Below, in pieces: positions 22,251 through 33,788 of a DNA stretch of 64,000 nt. A program made the translations under genes and the position numbers. The first letter of the stretch is position 1. Every line of letters starts with the position of its first letter. The notes beneath the pieces are model-generated. The model did no database searches, had not been told where the DNA came from, and was given only the letters and a program-made list of their open reading frames with translations. Source of the DNA: Rhynchopus sp. YZ270_cl-10 (Eukaryota; Euglenozoa; Diplonemea; Diplonemida; Diplonemidae); assembly GCA_964035575.1 (NCBI GenBank), contig OZ037835.1:1364001-1428000 (forward strand), in the 5' to 3' direction.

Positions 22251-22622
22251 CATTAGCCATTAGCCATTAGCCATTAGCCATTAGCCATTAGCCATTAGCC
22301 ATTAGCCATTAGCCATTAGCCATTAGCCATTAGCCATTAGCCATTAGCCATTAGCCATTAGCCATTAGCCATTAGCCATTAGCCATTAGCCATTAGCCAT
22401 TAGCCATTAGCCATTAGCCATTAGCCATTAGCCATTAGCCATTAGCCATTAGCCATTAGCCATTAGCCATTAGCCATTAGCCATTAGCCATTAGCCATTA
22501 GCCATTAGCCATTAGCCATTAGCCATTAGCCATTAGCCATTAGCCATTAGCCATTAGCCATTAGCCATTAGCCATTAGCCATTAGCCATTAGCCATTAGC
22601 CATTAGCCATTAGCCATTAGCC
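22251..22622. repeat. (ATTAGCC)n satellite
   Basis: About 53 tandem copies of a 7-bp unit, linked to the previous array by mixed CAGTAGC and TAGTAAC units that look like a unit-to-unit transition. Confidence 0.97.
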
Positions 22623-22875
22623 AGTACCCAGTACCGGGGGGGTATGGCAGGGTGTGGCAGGGCATGGCACGGTGTGGCACGGTGTGGCACGGTGTGGCAC
22701 GGTGTGGCACGGTGTGGCACGGTGTGGCACGGTGTGGCACGGTGTGGGGCATGATTATCCCAAAAAAAAGGCAAACGTGCGGTATGGGAGGGTATGGCAG
22801 GGTATGGTTGGGTATGGTAGGGTATGCGAGGGTTTTGGAGGGTTTGGGGGCATTTGAGGGCGGTATGGGGGGGTA

Positions 22876-23924
22876 TTAGGGGGCACAGCCCTTAAGGAAA
22901 TCCTTAAGGACCCTCTGTAACGCTCGTGTTTTTTCAAGAATTTTTTGAAAAAAAGTCATAAAACCCGCCAAGGTGGGTCTACCTGGTCCCAAAGTGGCCT
23001 AAAATTCGTCGATTCTGCCCAATGAAACCCCAAACAACCAAAACTGAGCGTTTATTTTCGAAAAAAAAATCACTTTTTTTTCGAAAAAACGGCTTCGAAA
23101 ATAGTAAGATTTTAGTAAGATTTCCTCTAGGAATGTAACGCTTTCAAAAAAATGGATCCGGGAGCACAGTTTTTCTTCTAAGGTGCCGAAAACCACCCCA
23201 CGTCCCCTCCGGTGAGGTCCGGCAGTGTAAATATGTGGGTTTCGAAGCTTTTGGGCGTCCAGATTGGGGCCCGAGCGTGTATTTGAGTGGATGAGACAGA
23301 AAAGGGGGCAGTTTTTACCTCGTTTTTTAGGCCTTTTCGTCACTCCAAAACCCAAAAATCGCCCACAAAACGTCCATAGAAGGCACCAATACCCCCGGGG
23401 TTGATCTTAGATACCTTATGGGGGTTGAAAAATCGTATTTACAACCATTTTCTGGTCGATTTTGGTGCCCGGAGGTCCAAATAGAAGGTATGTAATGGTT
23501 GTGTAACGGTTGGCCCCTCCCGGCTAAAATGTGGTTTTTGTGTATAAAAAAAAATTCAATATTTTCAGCGAAGACATTGAAAAAACTGGACTTTTGGCCC
23601 CAAAACCCCCCAGAAATCACTCTGTGCACACATCTGACTGGAAAACCCCACTTTTCCTCTTGTTTTGGACTATTTTAAATTTTTGAATTTCTTTATAAAT
23701 CGCCCTGCTATCAAATACCCTCAGAGAAGGGGGAAATTGGGTGAAAACGTGTCAAAAAGTGTCAAAAAATCGGGGGGGAAAGTGCCAAAAGGCATCAAAA
23801 AGTAAGAAATAGTGCCACAAATGTGTTTTCTGGGGTGGTTTTGTGTTTTCGGATATTTTTTTTACACTTTTTCATGATTTTTTGTTGAGTGTTACAGAAA
23901 AAAGGGCCTCGCTGTGCTCCCTAA
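22876..23924. mobile_element. 1.05 kb element with TTAGGG ends and perfect 10-bp target duplication
   Basis: It starts TTAGGGGGCACAGC and ends with the complement of TTAGGGAGCACAGC. It is flanked by identical TGGGGGGGTA at 22866-22875 and 23925-23934. No credible protein is encoded. The 10-bp duplication fits Mutator-like transposons, but no transposase is present, so the class is inferred only. Confidence 0.85.
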
Positions 23925-24158
23925 TGGGGGGGTATGGGACACGATTTTCCAGAAAAATGGACAAATTTCCTAAACCGACCCGTGGCGTCAACTAGCCTAT
24001 ATTATGACGATGAAATACTATTTCTCTATGGCATCGGTAAGTCCGCAGAGGGTTCTTAAACAAAAACTGCCAACAAAAACTGCTGAGGTTGTTACTAAAA
24101 TTTCACGTCTCAATTCGATCGGCAAATACAAAACAAATTCCCCCCCCCCCCCCCCCCC

Positions 24159-25358
24159 TAGGGGATACGACTCCAGCCATTTTGGCTGGGACCAAACGCA
24201 CGGAAAATTCATTTGGCATTATCTGGCCATCTCCAAGGCAACTGCGGGTGAAAAACACCTCAGAGTGGGTCACAGGGGGCCTGTGGGTCGAAAAACGACC
24301 CAGAAGCCACCCCAGAATACAAAAAAATGGAAAAAAATAGTGAAAAAACGGCTTTTTTCACGTTTTGGCCACTTTGGGCAAAATAGCGATTTTTCGAGAA
24401 AAAAATCAAAAACCGGGATATTTTTTGACATCACAAAGCCTCCTTTGGCACAAATATACCCCAAAAGTGGCCTGTGAGTCCATTCCAACCTGTTTTGGAC
24501 ATATTTGACACTTTTGGAAGTGTTTTTTTGGTGTTTTTAGGTCAAAAAAATGCCCAAGACGTCCCCAAGACATCCCCAAGACACTTTGCACACCCCCTGT
24601 TACGGTCATATTTTTTTCGTTTTTTTGCCTGAAACCCCCAAAATACCCCTCCCGGACCCCACATAGTCCCGAATATCCATCACACACCCACTCAGAGTGA
24701 GTAGAAGCACCCCAAAAAAAATATTTTTTAAAGCCCTAAAATTGTGCTTCAGTTTCGGCAGCATCCATGTTGAAGTTGAAGGGCTTTAAAAAATATTTTT
24801 TTTGGGGTGCTTCTACTCACTCTGAGTGGGTGTGTGATGGATATTCGGGACTATGTGGGGTCCGGGAGGGGTATTTTGGGGGTTTCAGGCAAAAAAACGA
24901 AAAAAATATGACCGTAACAGGGGGTGTGCAAAGTGTCTTGGGGATGTCTTGGGGACGTCTTGGGCATTTTTTTGACCTAAAAACACCAAAAAAACACTTC
25001 CAAAAGTGTCAAATATGTCCAAAACAGGTTGGAATGGACTCACAGGCCACTTTTGGGGTATATTTGTGCCAAAGGAGGCTTTGTGATGTCAAAAAATATC
25101 CCGGTTTTTGATTTTTTTCTCGAAAAATCGCTATTTTGCCCAAAGTGGCCAAAACGTGAAAAAAGCCGTTTTTTCACTATTTTTTTCCATTTTTTTGTAT
25201 TCTGGGGTGGCTTCTGGGTCGTTTTTCGACCCACAGGCCCCCTGTGACCCACTCTGAGGTGTTTTTCACCCGCAGTTGCCTTGGAGATGGCCAGATAATG
25301 CCAAATGAATTTTCCGTGCGTTTGGTCCCAGCCAAAATGGCTGGAGTCGTATCCCCTA
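24159..25358. mobile_element. 1.2 kb near-perfect foldback element in a C run
   Basis: Two arms of about 578 bp (24159-24736 and 24781-25358) are nearly perfect reverse complements around a 44-bp loop. The ends read TAGGGGATACGACTCC on both strands. C runs of 19 and 16 flank it. Both arms yield the same translated frames, showing almost no divergence since the palindrome formed. It encodes no recognisable protein. Part of the arm resembles the loop of the foldback at 63139. Confidence 0.9.
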
Positions 25359-25393
25359 CCCCCCCCCCCCCCCCAAAAAAAAAAAAAAAACAA

Positions 25394-26824
25394 TTTACCG
25401 TATTCGTACAAATTATCAACCGTATTGTTCAACCTTTTCAAGATTTTTTCTAGAAGTTGGTGTGGCAGCGGTTACTGGGGGGGTAAACCGGTAGAAACAC
25501 GGTAGAAACACGGGGAGTCGGTTGGGGGTTCCCTTTTTTGGAAAATTTTTTTTTGTTTTTTTTACCAGGGGGCTTCTCTATGTTGTAGGCATACAGAGGC
25601 ACAGATTTGACAGACCGGGGCCGCAACTGGCTGGGATGTCACGACAAAAAAAGTAGTTTTCGACCTTTTTTCTTTTGGCCAGCTGTACGGTACTGTGTAT
25701 ACTGTGTATACTGTGTATACTGTGTATACTGTGTATACTGTGTATACTGTGTATACTGTGTATACTGTGTATACTGTGTATACTGTGTATACTGTGTATA
25801 CTGTGTATACTGTGTATACTGTGTATACTGTGTATACTGTGTATACTGTGTATACTGTGTATACTGTGTATACTGTGTATACTGTGTATACTGTGTATAC
25901 TGTGTATACTGTGTATACTGTGTATACTGTGTATACTGTGTATACTGTGTATACTGTGTATACTGTGTATACTGTGTATACTGTGTATACTGTGTATACT
26001 GTGTATACTGTGTATACTGTGTATACTGTGTATACTGTGTATACTGTGAAAATTGACCAAAAACGAGAACTTGTCCATTTCGGCAAATTGACCCCACCAC
26101 TGGCCGGACGGATTCCGGAAATGCAAATGCCGGCGTTTAAAAGCTCACCAGCGAAAAAACACGGGTCAGGAAAGATCTTTTGTATTTTTTTGTCTTTTTT
26201 CGAGAATCTCGGGAGAAAAAAAAAAAAAAATCAAGATTTTCAGGATTTTTGTCTTTTTTTTTCAGGATCTCTCGAGATCTTTGAGATCTTTGAAAAATCC
26301 TGGAAAAAAAAGGAAAAAAAAGGAAAAAAAGAGAAAAAAAGATGAAAAAGATCTTGAAAATCTTTTTTTTCTCAAAAAAAAGATAAAAAAGATTTTTGGG
26401 ATTTTGAAAAATCTTTTTGGGGGAAAAAAAAAAAAAGATTTTGAAAATCTTTTTTTTTTTTTTCAAAGATTTCTCAAGATCTCGAGATTTTTCATGAAAT
26501 TTCATGGATTTTTCCAGGATTTTTCAGGATTTTTTCAGGATTTTCCCAGGATTTTCAAATCTTTTCTCTTTTTTTTTTTCTCCCAAAAATCTTTTTTTTT
26601 TTTTTTTTTTTCGGGAGAAGAGGATTTTTTTTCTCGAAAAAAAAAAAAAAAAAAAAGATCTTTCCCGACCCGTGAAAAAAAAGAAAAATTTCCAACATCT
26701 GGAACCCCCCTTTACGGAGCGACAACTGGTAGAAACACGGTAGAACCACGGGGAATCGGTTAAGGCGCCACACCAGAAGTTCTACCTTTTTTACGGTCAA
26801 TAATTTTGTCTGAATACAGTAAAA
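25394..26824. mobile_element. 1.4 kb TIR element, ACCGTAT family, carrying a satellite
   Basis: The left end TTTACCGTATTCGTACAAAT and the right end (reverse strand TTTTACTGTATTCAGACAAA) match imperfectly over about 75 bp, including a TAGAA-TTGGTGTGGC box. Inner copies of GGTAGAAACACGG lie near both ends. The body contains the 9-bp satellite (25692-26048), one inverted copy of the CCGGAAT repeat and 500 bp of GAT/AAA-rich low-complexity sequence. Confidence 0.7.
25692..26048. repeat. (ACTGTGTAT)n satellite
   Basis: About 40 perfect tandem copies of a 9-bp unit. The periodic frames on both strands are artefacts of the repeat. Confidence 0.97.
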
Positions 26825-27263
26825 TGGAATAAGGATTCTGACACCTCCTGCAAAGCGTACTCCTTCTATTTGCTCTCTTTTAAGGATCCTGTGAAGAAAA
26901 GCCGTGGCTGCTATCTAGTGATAGTAGTCGATACTTAAGCAAAATATTAAAAGAAAGCACGATTGGTCGTGTGAACCTATCTGTTGTGGATAACCTAATT
27001 TAGTGTTCTGCAAAAAAAAAAAAAAAAATGCAAAAATATAAAACGAAGAAAAAAGAAGGTCATTTTTTTTGATATTTTGACCACCCTCCCCAAACTCATC
27101 TCCTAAAAAAAACCCACAGAAATTTGTTTTTTATTTCACCCCTTCTTTTTGTTTCAAGGTGACTAAGCACAGAGAGGCTTAGGGTCATCTTATAAACTTT
27201 TCCTTTTTGTATTTTTTTTTGGGGGGTTATTGTTTCCAATACACCCGATAATATAGAACTAAA
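26825..27263. promoter_or_regulatory. Upstream region of the second cyclase-like gene
   Basis: It contains the hairpin GCTGCTATCTAGTGATAGTA (26907-26926) and the shared 45-nt box (27156-27200), which ends 63 nt before the ATG. Both motifs also occur at 17.9-18.1 kb. AT-rich sequence fills the rest. A regulatory role is inferred from recurrence. Confidence 0.4.
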
Positions 27264-29054
27264 ATGTCACGTTGTTTTGAGGCAGCCATGTCGTTGGACG
27301 GTACCCTGGGGAAGAAGGCGCAGCAACAGCGCACCATCCTCTTTGTGTTTATGGCTGTTGCGTTGGCGTTCACGGTGTCGGGGCTGCTGGCGAAGTGGGG
27401 AGACGGACCGGATGCTGCCGTGCTTGTTATCATTTTTATGACGATCATCCCCATCGAGGTGGGTACGATGATAGCCTTGCTTTGCAAGCAGGTTCTGCCT
27501 ATGTGGTATGTTGTGTTGTGTCTGTACTACGTGGCGTTTATCATGTTCATGACTGACCTCAACTCACGCACGATGGGCTCCACGTCGTGGCCGCTCATCG
27601 TGGTGGTGATCGACCTCCTCCTCGTGATGCAGGCACCCGCACGCTCTGCCCTCGGTCTCGTAGGTGTGACCTGTGTCTGGCTTGTCGTCATGGGTTTTGA
27701 AGAAAGTTTCCGCTTTGGTCTGCTAGACCTTCCAGGGTTCCGTCCACAGGAGGGCCCTGGTGGCAGGCGTGAACACTTTGATGCAATGACCGGCTGCGAA
27801 CGTCTTCCCTGTCCAATGAAGTTCCCGCCGAAAGGCCTGATCCCAGCTCTCTTTGTGTTCACAATCGACTTTGTGGTGACGAGGTGGTTTGCGCGAGAGG
27901 CGCTGAAGGAGCAGCAGTCAATGGAGCGGACGATTGACGTCGTGCAGGAGATTGCGTCGCTGCTTGCGGGGTACGACGTGGAGCAGGTGGCAACGTTGCT
28001 GGAGACGCATGAGGCGCGGCTGCCGCAGGGGATGTACACGGCGCTGCGTGCGTTGGAGGAGAACCTGCGCACGTACAAGGCGTACCTGCCGCGGACGTGT
28101 CTGCCGTTTGAGGTGGGTAGTGAGGGAGATGTGCCCGACAAAGTGTCGCTGAATGAGTCATCCTCAGTGGTGACTGTGCTCTCGTATAGGACAGAGCGTA
28201 CGGCATTTACCTGTTCCTGCCCGCTGCTGTCCCGTAAGGCAACGTTGCTGACACTGAACATCAAGCAGACCCTGCAGCGCCTGGAGACACACACAACCCC
28301 CTTCTGCGAGCTCTTCACCTCACTCCTCCTGAAGACGCTCGAGGCCTCGAGCAAGAAGGGCGGCATGGTCGATGTGTTTGTGGGCGACCGCGTGCACTGC
28401 TCCTTCAACGCGTCGCGGAGGTGCAACACACACGCCAGCGCTGCACTCCACGTCGCCACCGCACTGCTGCACAAAGGCTCCGACTTTGCGGCGCACGTGA
28501 ACAGCGGCGTTGCGACGGGGCAGGTGCTCTGCGGGGACATGGGGTGTGAGGTGATGCGCCGCTTCAGCATGGTGGGGACACTTGTGCGTGACGTGCACGG
28601 GATGGAACGTGCGGGTCGCGTGTTTGGATGTGCGGTGCTGTGCAACCGCTTCTGCTTCAGTGATGCGGAGTGCGAGCACCCGCTGCGCCTGATTCCGTGC
28701 AAGGTGGAGGTGGACCGTGGCTGTGAGGCTGAGGTGGTGGCGGAGCTGCTGGTTGCGGACACCCCTAAGGGCCGGGCCGAGCGGCGGGAGGAGTGGATGT
28801 ACGTCATTGGCGGGAGGACGCACTGGGAAGACTACAACGAGACTGTGAAGCTGTACCTCAAGGGGGAGGCCTCTGAACACAGTGTCGCTACAGCTGCACG
28901 GCGGGGGGCTGGGGCTGGGGCTGGGGGTACCGCAAGCACACCACTCACCGTCTCCGCACCGTTCGCCAAGGACAATGTGCTGGCACTTCCGATGCGCATC
29001 CCACAGCAAGCAAGCCCCCTGCACTACTCTTCCCACTCTTCCCCGCCGACGTAG
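27264..29054 (+). CDS. Six-helix membrane protein with degenerate cyclase domain, 596 aa
   Basis: About six membrane helices occupy residues 24-205, e.g. TILFVFMAVALAFTVSGLLA and GLIPALFVFTIDFVVTRWF. A helical linker follows, then the conserved LRTYKAYLPRTCLP motif that also precedes the cyclase domain of the gene at 689 (LVEYRNYMPQSVL). The cyclase homology region (about 310-480) retains VDVFVGDRVHCSFNA and SGVATGQVLCGDMGCEVMRR. The first metal position reads TLLTLNI, and the NxxxR motif is replaced by VRDVHGMERA, so activity is doubtful. The REEWMYVIGG segment matches EEWMYQLE in the other protein. A Gly/Ala-rich tail ends it. An alternative ATG lies 24 nt downstream. It probably acts as a membrane regulator or pseudo-cyclase. 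Confidence 0.85.
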   Translation: MSRCFEAAMSLDGTLGKKAQQQRTILFVFMAVALAFTVSGLLAKWGDGPDAAVLVIIFMTIIPIEVGTMIALLCKQVLPMWYVVLCLYYVAFIMFMTDLNSRTMGSTSWPLIVVVIDLLLVMQAPARSALGLVGVTCVWLVVMGFEESFRFGLLDLPGFRPQEGPGGRREHFDAMTGCERLPCPMKFPPKGLIPALFVFTIDFVVTRWFAREALKEQQSMERTIDVVQEIASLLAGYDVEQVATLLETHEARLPQGMYTALRALEENLRTYKAYLPRTCLPFEVGSEGDVPDKVSLNESSSVVTVLSYRTERTAFTCSCPLLSRKATLLTLNIKQTLQRLETHTTPFCELFTSLLLKTLEASSKKGGMVDVFVGDRVHCSFNASRRCNTHASAALHVATALLHKGSDFAAHVNSGVATGQVLCGDMGCEVMRRFSMVGTLVRDVHGMERAGRVFGCAVLCNRFCFSDAECEHPLRLIPCKVEVDRGCEAEVVAELLVADTPKGRAERREEWMYVIGGRTHWEDYNETVKLYLKGEASEHSVATAARRGAGAGAGGTASTPLTVSAPFAKDNVLALPMRIPQQASPLHYSSHSSPPT

Positions 29055-31267
29055 CGCAGCACTGACGATCACTACAAGGAATGAAGCTGGTTGTCAAAAT
29101 GCTTTTGTGTTGCCACTGCTGCCTTAAGTGTGGAGACGTACGTTTTTATGCCAGGCCGTGTTAAGGAATGACGTCGAGTCCAAAGAAAGCCGTACATTCC
29201 ACATTACCACGTTAACATGTCTGCGCTTTGTTGTTATTGTTCGCGATTTTGATTGCCGAAAGGTACCTCAAAATTGCGCCATGTTTCCCATTTACTGTGC
29301 CTCCTTCTGGAGGAGAGTGAGGAACAAAAAATAATTAATGGAGCTTCAGTTCACCCTTGGGTGTACACACTATTTTTTTTTTCCACACCTTCCACCCTTG
29401 GTTTTATGGCTTTTTTTTTTTTTTTTTGCAGGTACGTTATTTTGTTTTTTTGCGGAGTTTCCTTTGTTCAGTTCAGTTGTAAAAGGGTGTCCTCAAGAAC
29501 CCTGTTTGTCTTTTGTTCTTTTGGCACGCTGCCCAGGTCATACGTATTCTTTTTTGTACGAGTATGGAGATCAGGAAATGAAAGTCGCGTTTTTTTTCGG
29601 ATGTCATTTGAGTCTTTCCGTTTTCCTTCTTCCCCTCCTTTTCTTTTTTGTGCTCCACCTCTCTCCCCTTGTACTTCAGGATGCGGGTTATCGGGGTTTT
29701 TCTTTGGGTCTGTTGGGGTTTAAAAATTAAACTCGGATGCGATCAACAAACAACTGCGAATACGTAGAGGGGGTATTTCATTTCTACCACAAACCGTCCA
29801 GAAATAGATGTCAAAAAAGAAGAAAAACCCCCCCCTTTCACCTGAAGTACAGAAGTGAGGTGAAGTGCACAATAAAGCGGGAGTTGGAGAGATCCGGGTT
29901 TGCCCACGTCACTATGTGCACAAAAACCATCACAAAAATAATTTGTTTTGCCACCTCATGAAATGAAGGAGAAAATAGAAGCAGCGCAGTTCTGGGTACG
30001 AACTGCGCCGCTTTTTTTTTTTTTTTTTTTTTTTGTTTTTTTTTGTGTTATCAACAGGGATTTTTCTAATTCTGGATTGGGATTCATGGATGTAGAAAGT
30101 ACTTCACGTACTTTTTTTTTAAAAAAAAAAGTAAAAAAGTACGTGACGAAAAATGAAAAAAAAAAGTACTTTTTTTTGTTTTTTTTTCGAAATCACGTAA
30201 ATCACGTAAAATTTTTTTTCAAAAAACGTCACGTACGTGAAGTATCACGTAACCCGATTTTTGGAAAAAAAGTACTTTTTTTTCGTCACGTACTTTCTAC
30301 ATCCATGGGGATTGGGATTTCGGAAAAATAAAAAAAATCCCTGAAAAAAATTCCCTGTTTTTCCCTACAGCAATTTCAGGTACATTCTACTCCACCCCAC
30401 CCCCAGAGAGTTTCGCCTGTGGGATGCGATCGATCAACGCGATCAAATAAAGCGAAAAAAGGGGAAAAGGAAAAAAAAAAGTCCCGGATTTTTGAGGAAA
30501 AAATTGGCTCTGCAGGCGGTTGCTGTAGTTGTGGGTGCGGATGTTCACGTCAGTTGCAGGCAAACGTCCAGCATCAGAGACATTTGAGGTTGTGCACAAG
30601 AAGAAGAAGGTTGTGCAGAAGGAGAAGACGTGTCAATCGCATTCAATTATGAGGGTTGGAAGACGGAGGAGATCTCAAATGTTGCGTACCGTGGCTTCGC
30701 CAGGAACCTTTGGGTGCCATGACTGCCGTTTCTTTCATAAATGTACCGAGGTTACTGATAAGGCTGACACACTACGGATTGTGGTTCACCCCTCCCCACC
30801 TGCCTTTTGTGCATCAGAGGGGAGAAAGCGCCACGCCTCCCTGCACTGGCAGGTTCGTGGGAGTCGCGCGCAGCGACCGCTTTTACGGGGGGAAAGCTCG
30901 GGACCCCAAATCACCCCCGGCGAGAGCCCTGACGACATATCGGGAAAATTTTTTTTTCTCCCCACAAAAAAGTCAAAAAACAGCCCAAAAACTATACCAA
31001 AAAAACAGGGAATTTTTTGGATTGGGATTTCGGAATTTGGCCAAAAAAGGACGGATTTAGAGATATCCTTGGTTATCAAGCATTGACGAATAGAAATGGA
31101 AAACGACGGATGGTGCGTGCCCGCTTTAGCGTATTGGTTTTCCACTAACATCACTCACATTCATCAGTGAAAAACACAACCCTTTTGCGGTGCGATACAC
31201 GAAAAAGTGTTTTCTTTATTTCATTTAACTGTCATATCCTGAAGTCGTTTTCTATTTTTTTTTTTTT
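29055..31267. other. Intergenic region with small elements
   Basis: There is no confident gene. It contains a hairpin at 29983-30013 (GCGCAGTTC/GAACTGCGC), a MITE at 30085-30308, a GCGTACCGTG-plus-hairpin unit at 30681-30702 and a weakly coding-like patch (30540-30660) with a Lys-rich frame that could be an exon relic. Confidence 0.5.
30085..30308. mobile_element. 224-bp MITE with 11-bp target duplication
   Basis: CATGGATGTAGAAAGTAC at the left is mirrored at the right. Flanks GGATTGGGATT at 30074-30084 and 30309-30319 are identical. The interior repeats a CACGTA word in both orientations. Confidence 0.8.
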
Positions 31268-33788
31268 GGGGAAACGACAATGTGGACTCTAAAAATGTGG
31301 ATTACGACAATGTGGATTAATAATCCACATTGTCGCATAATCCACATTGTCGTAATCCACATTGTCGCAAAAAATAATCCACATTGTCGCATAATCCGGA
31401 TTCTTGATTTTTTGCCTTCTTGGTACCCAGGTACCCAGGTACCCAGGTACCCAGGTACCCAGGTACCCAGGTACCCAGGTACCCAGGTACCCAGGTACCC
31501 AGGTACCCAGGTACCCAGGTACCCAGGCACCCAGGTACCCAGGTACCCAGGTACCCAGGTACCCAGGTACCCAGGTACCCAGGTACCCAGGTACCCAGGT
31601 ACCCAGGTACCCAGGTACCCAGGTACCCAGGTACCCAGGTACCCAGGTACCCAGGTACCCAGGTACCCAGGTACCCAGGTACCCAGGTACCCAGGTACCC
31701 AGGTACCCAGGTACCCAGGTACCCAGGTACCCAGGTACCCAGGTACCCAGGTACCCAGGTACCCAGGTACCCAGGTACCCAGGTACCCAGGTACCCAGGT
31801 ACCCAGGTACCCAGGTACCCAGGTACCAGGTCCAGGTCCAGGTACCCAGGAACAGGAAAAAAGTCGTGAAAGAGCAACCACAGCTCCACATGACAAACAC
31901 AAAAGTGTCCAGTCACGTGGGGCATTCATGCACTGAGGAGATAATGATCCAACAATTTACAAGAAAGATTACTTAACCTACTGCTGGAAATTGCCAGGTC
32001 GTAGTAACACACAAAGTGTGCCTCCGTTCGGGAAGACCGGATATTCTAGAGACCAAAAAGGCCTCAAGAATATCTTCCGGTAGTCAAGGTAGAACCGAGT
32101 GAACGGCCCAAGACCCCCGTGGAGAAGTTAAATGTTGTAATGCTATCAGGTAGAAACTGCGAACACTGTCTTACCCTCCTCAATGCATGGTGGTTGATGT
32201 CTTCCACAACAAATTTCCTGTACCCAGGTACCCAGGTTCCCAGACCCACGCAGTACCACGTCGCAGTACTACGCAAAATTTACCACCAGACCCTGTCTTC
32301 GTGCACCTGAAGTACAACGCCGCAGACAGGCCAAACATGCGTTGGACTCAGAGGAATGCCCGCTGTGCAGGTATCATGAGAACCAACTCCCAGCAACAAG
32401 GGGCGCCTTTTGGCGGGCGTTGTTGAGGGTGTTTGGGGTGCAAAGTTTTCCACAATTTTGATGCGCGGGTACAGAAGTGTTATCTTGTTCTTTCATCTCT
32501 AAGAAATGTAAATGTCAATCGCGTTTAACTACCACTAGGGCTTGTTCAGTGAACCCACGAGGGGTCGAAGGGGGTTGGTTATCCCGTATCTATCAAAGGT
32601 TGTGTCGACCAGGCTAAACCACTATGTTACGCTGTACGTTGTTAAATCCGAAGAAATAACACTTTAGCAGCCGCAGGAAGTTTGCTAAAAAGAGTGCCTC
32701 ACGCTACACAAACCACCACCCGCGATTGACTTAGATGTTATAACAAAGAGAATTCAGAACAAAACAACACCCTGCCCCATACACACTAAATTGTCATACT
32801 TCAAGAGCATGCCTGGGCCAAAATTACTATGACGAAAAGGCAACAAGACCACCCACAAGGAGTGTGAATTGTGCACTGGTTTTCTGGGGGAACAAACAAT
32901 ATTTTCTTGCGTCTAGTCCTCCGTAAGTAGAGGACAGACTTTCCGGAAGGTTTCCAAAGTCGAATTTCTTGCACTAGCTATGCTCCCTGGGTTAATGGCA
33001 ATAGCAGTGACTGCGACAGAGTGTTCCCACCCCCCTTTCTACCCATATGTTCGCTCGTTCTGCACTCTCGACGTTGCACTCATTGCGATACCTGTTTAAA
33101 AGTGAATTTGTGAGTGGTGGGGAAATTAAAGAAGGTGACTTCTTAAAAAAATAAGTTGGCGGGGTGTAAAATATTGTTCTGGAGACTCTTGGAGGAAATA
33201 CGAGTCGACGGCCTTATTTTGTTGAATATTCACCAGAAAGTTAAACATATTTACATACCTTGTCTTGCGCCTTCGCTGCTGTCAAGGTGCCTTCTCTGGG
33301 TACCCAGTAGGAGGCTCAAAACTGCTCAATTCTGGCTGGAATTGCAAAATTGGGCACTTTTAGGATGTGACCAAAAAAATTTTCGAGAGTCTAGTTATTA
33401 CAGAGGCTCACCTTAGAAGGCAAAAATAGTCAATAATCCGGATTACCGACAATAATCCGGATTATGTGACAAGGTGGATTACTGGTGTTTTGGTGGAAAA
33501 AACCCGCAAAAACGCGTTTTAGACCCCCAGAGAGGCTCAAAACTGCTCAATTCTGGCTTTAATTGCAAAATTGGGCACTTTTAGGATGCGACCAAAAAAA
33601 TTTTCGAGAGTCTAGTTATTACAGAGGCTCACCTTAGAAGGCAAAAAATCAAGAATCCGGATTATGCGACAATGTGGATTATTTTTTGCGACAATGTGGA
33701 TTACGACAATGTGGATTATGCGACAATGTGGATTATTAATCCACATTGTCGTAATCCACATTTTTAGAGTCCACATTGTCGTTTCCCC
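31268..33788. mobile_element. Element A: 2.5 kb, 150-bp perfect TIRs built of an AATCCACATTGTCG word
   Basis: The left end (31268-31418) and right end (33638-33788) are identical by eye over about 150 bp and start GGGGAAACGACAATGTGG. Each end carries six copies of AATCCACATTGTCG or its complement. Next inward on the left is a (CCCAGGTA)n satellite (31423-31826), then a core (31856-33015) shared with elements B and C. Two direct copies of a GAGGCTCAAAACTGCTCAAT module (about 33310 and 33530) precede the right end. T runs on both sides (31254-31267 and 33789-33804) fit a T-rich target duplication. No long protein is encoded. Confidence 0.9.
31423..31826. repeat. (CCCAGGTA)n satellite of element A
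   Basis: About 50 copies of an 8-bp unit with one visible variant (GCACCCAG near 31526). Equivalent arrays lie at the same structural place in elements B (44142-44463) and C (47418-47663). Confidence 0.97.

Larger units (their letters stand above)
21640..22870. repeat. Composite satellite block
   Basis: Degenerate 10-11 bp units (GGTATGGCAG, GGTGTGGCAC) at 21690-21944 and again at 22643-22860 bracket two pure 7-bp satellites: (CAGTACC)n at 21945-22207 and (ATTAGCC)n at 22251-22622. Long open frames across it on both strands are products of the satellites, not genes. Confidence 0.9.

Noticed and set aside
21944-22622. CRISPR-like array
   Set aside because: The units are pure 7-bp tandem repeats with no spacers.
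32119-32426. Small proteins in the shared core of elements A and C
   Set aside because: The frames are under 90 codons, are not the same across copies and show no domain. The core appears non-coding.
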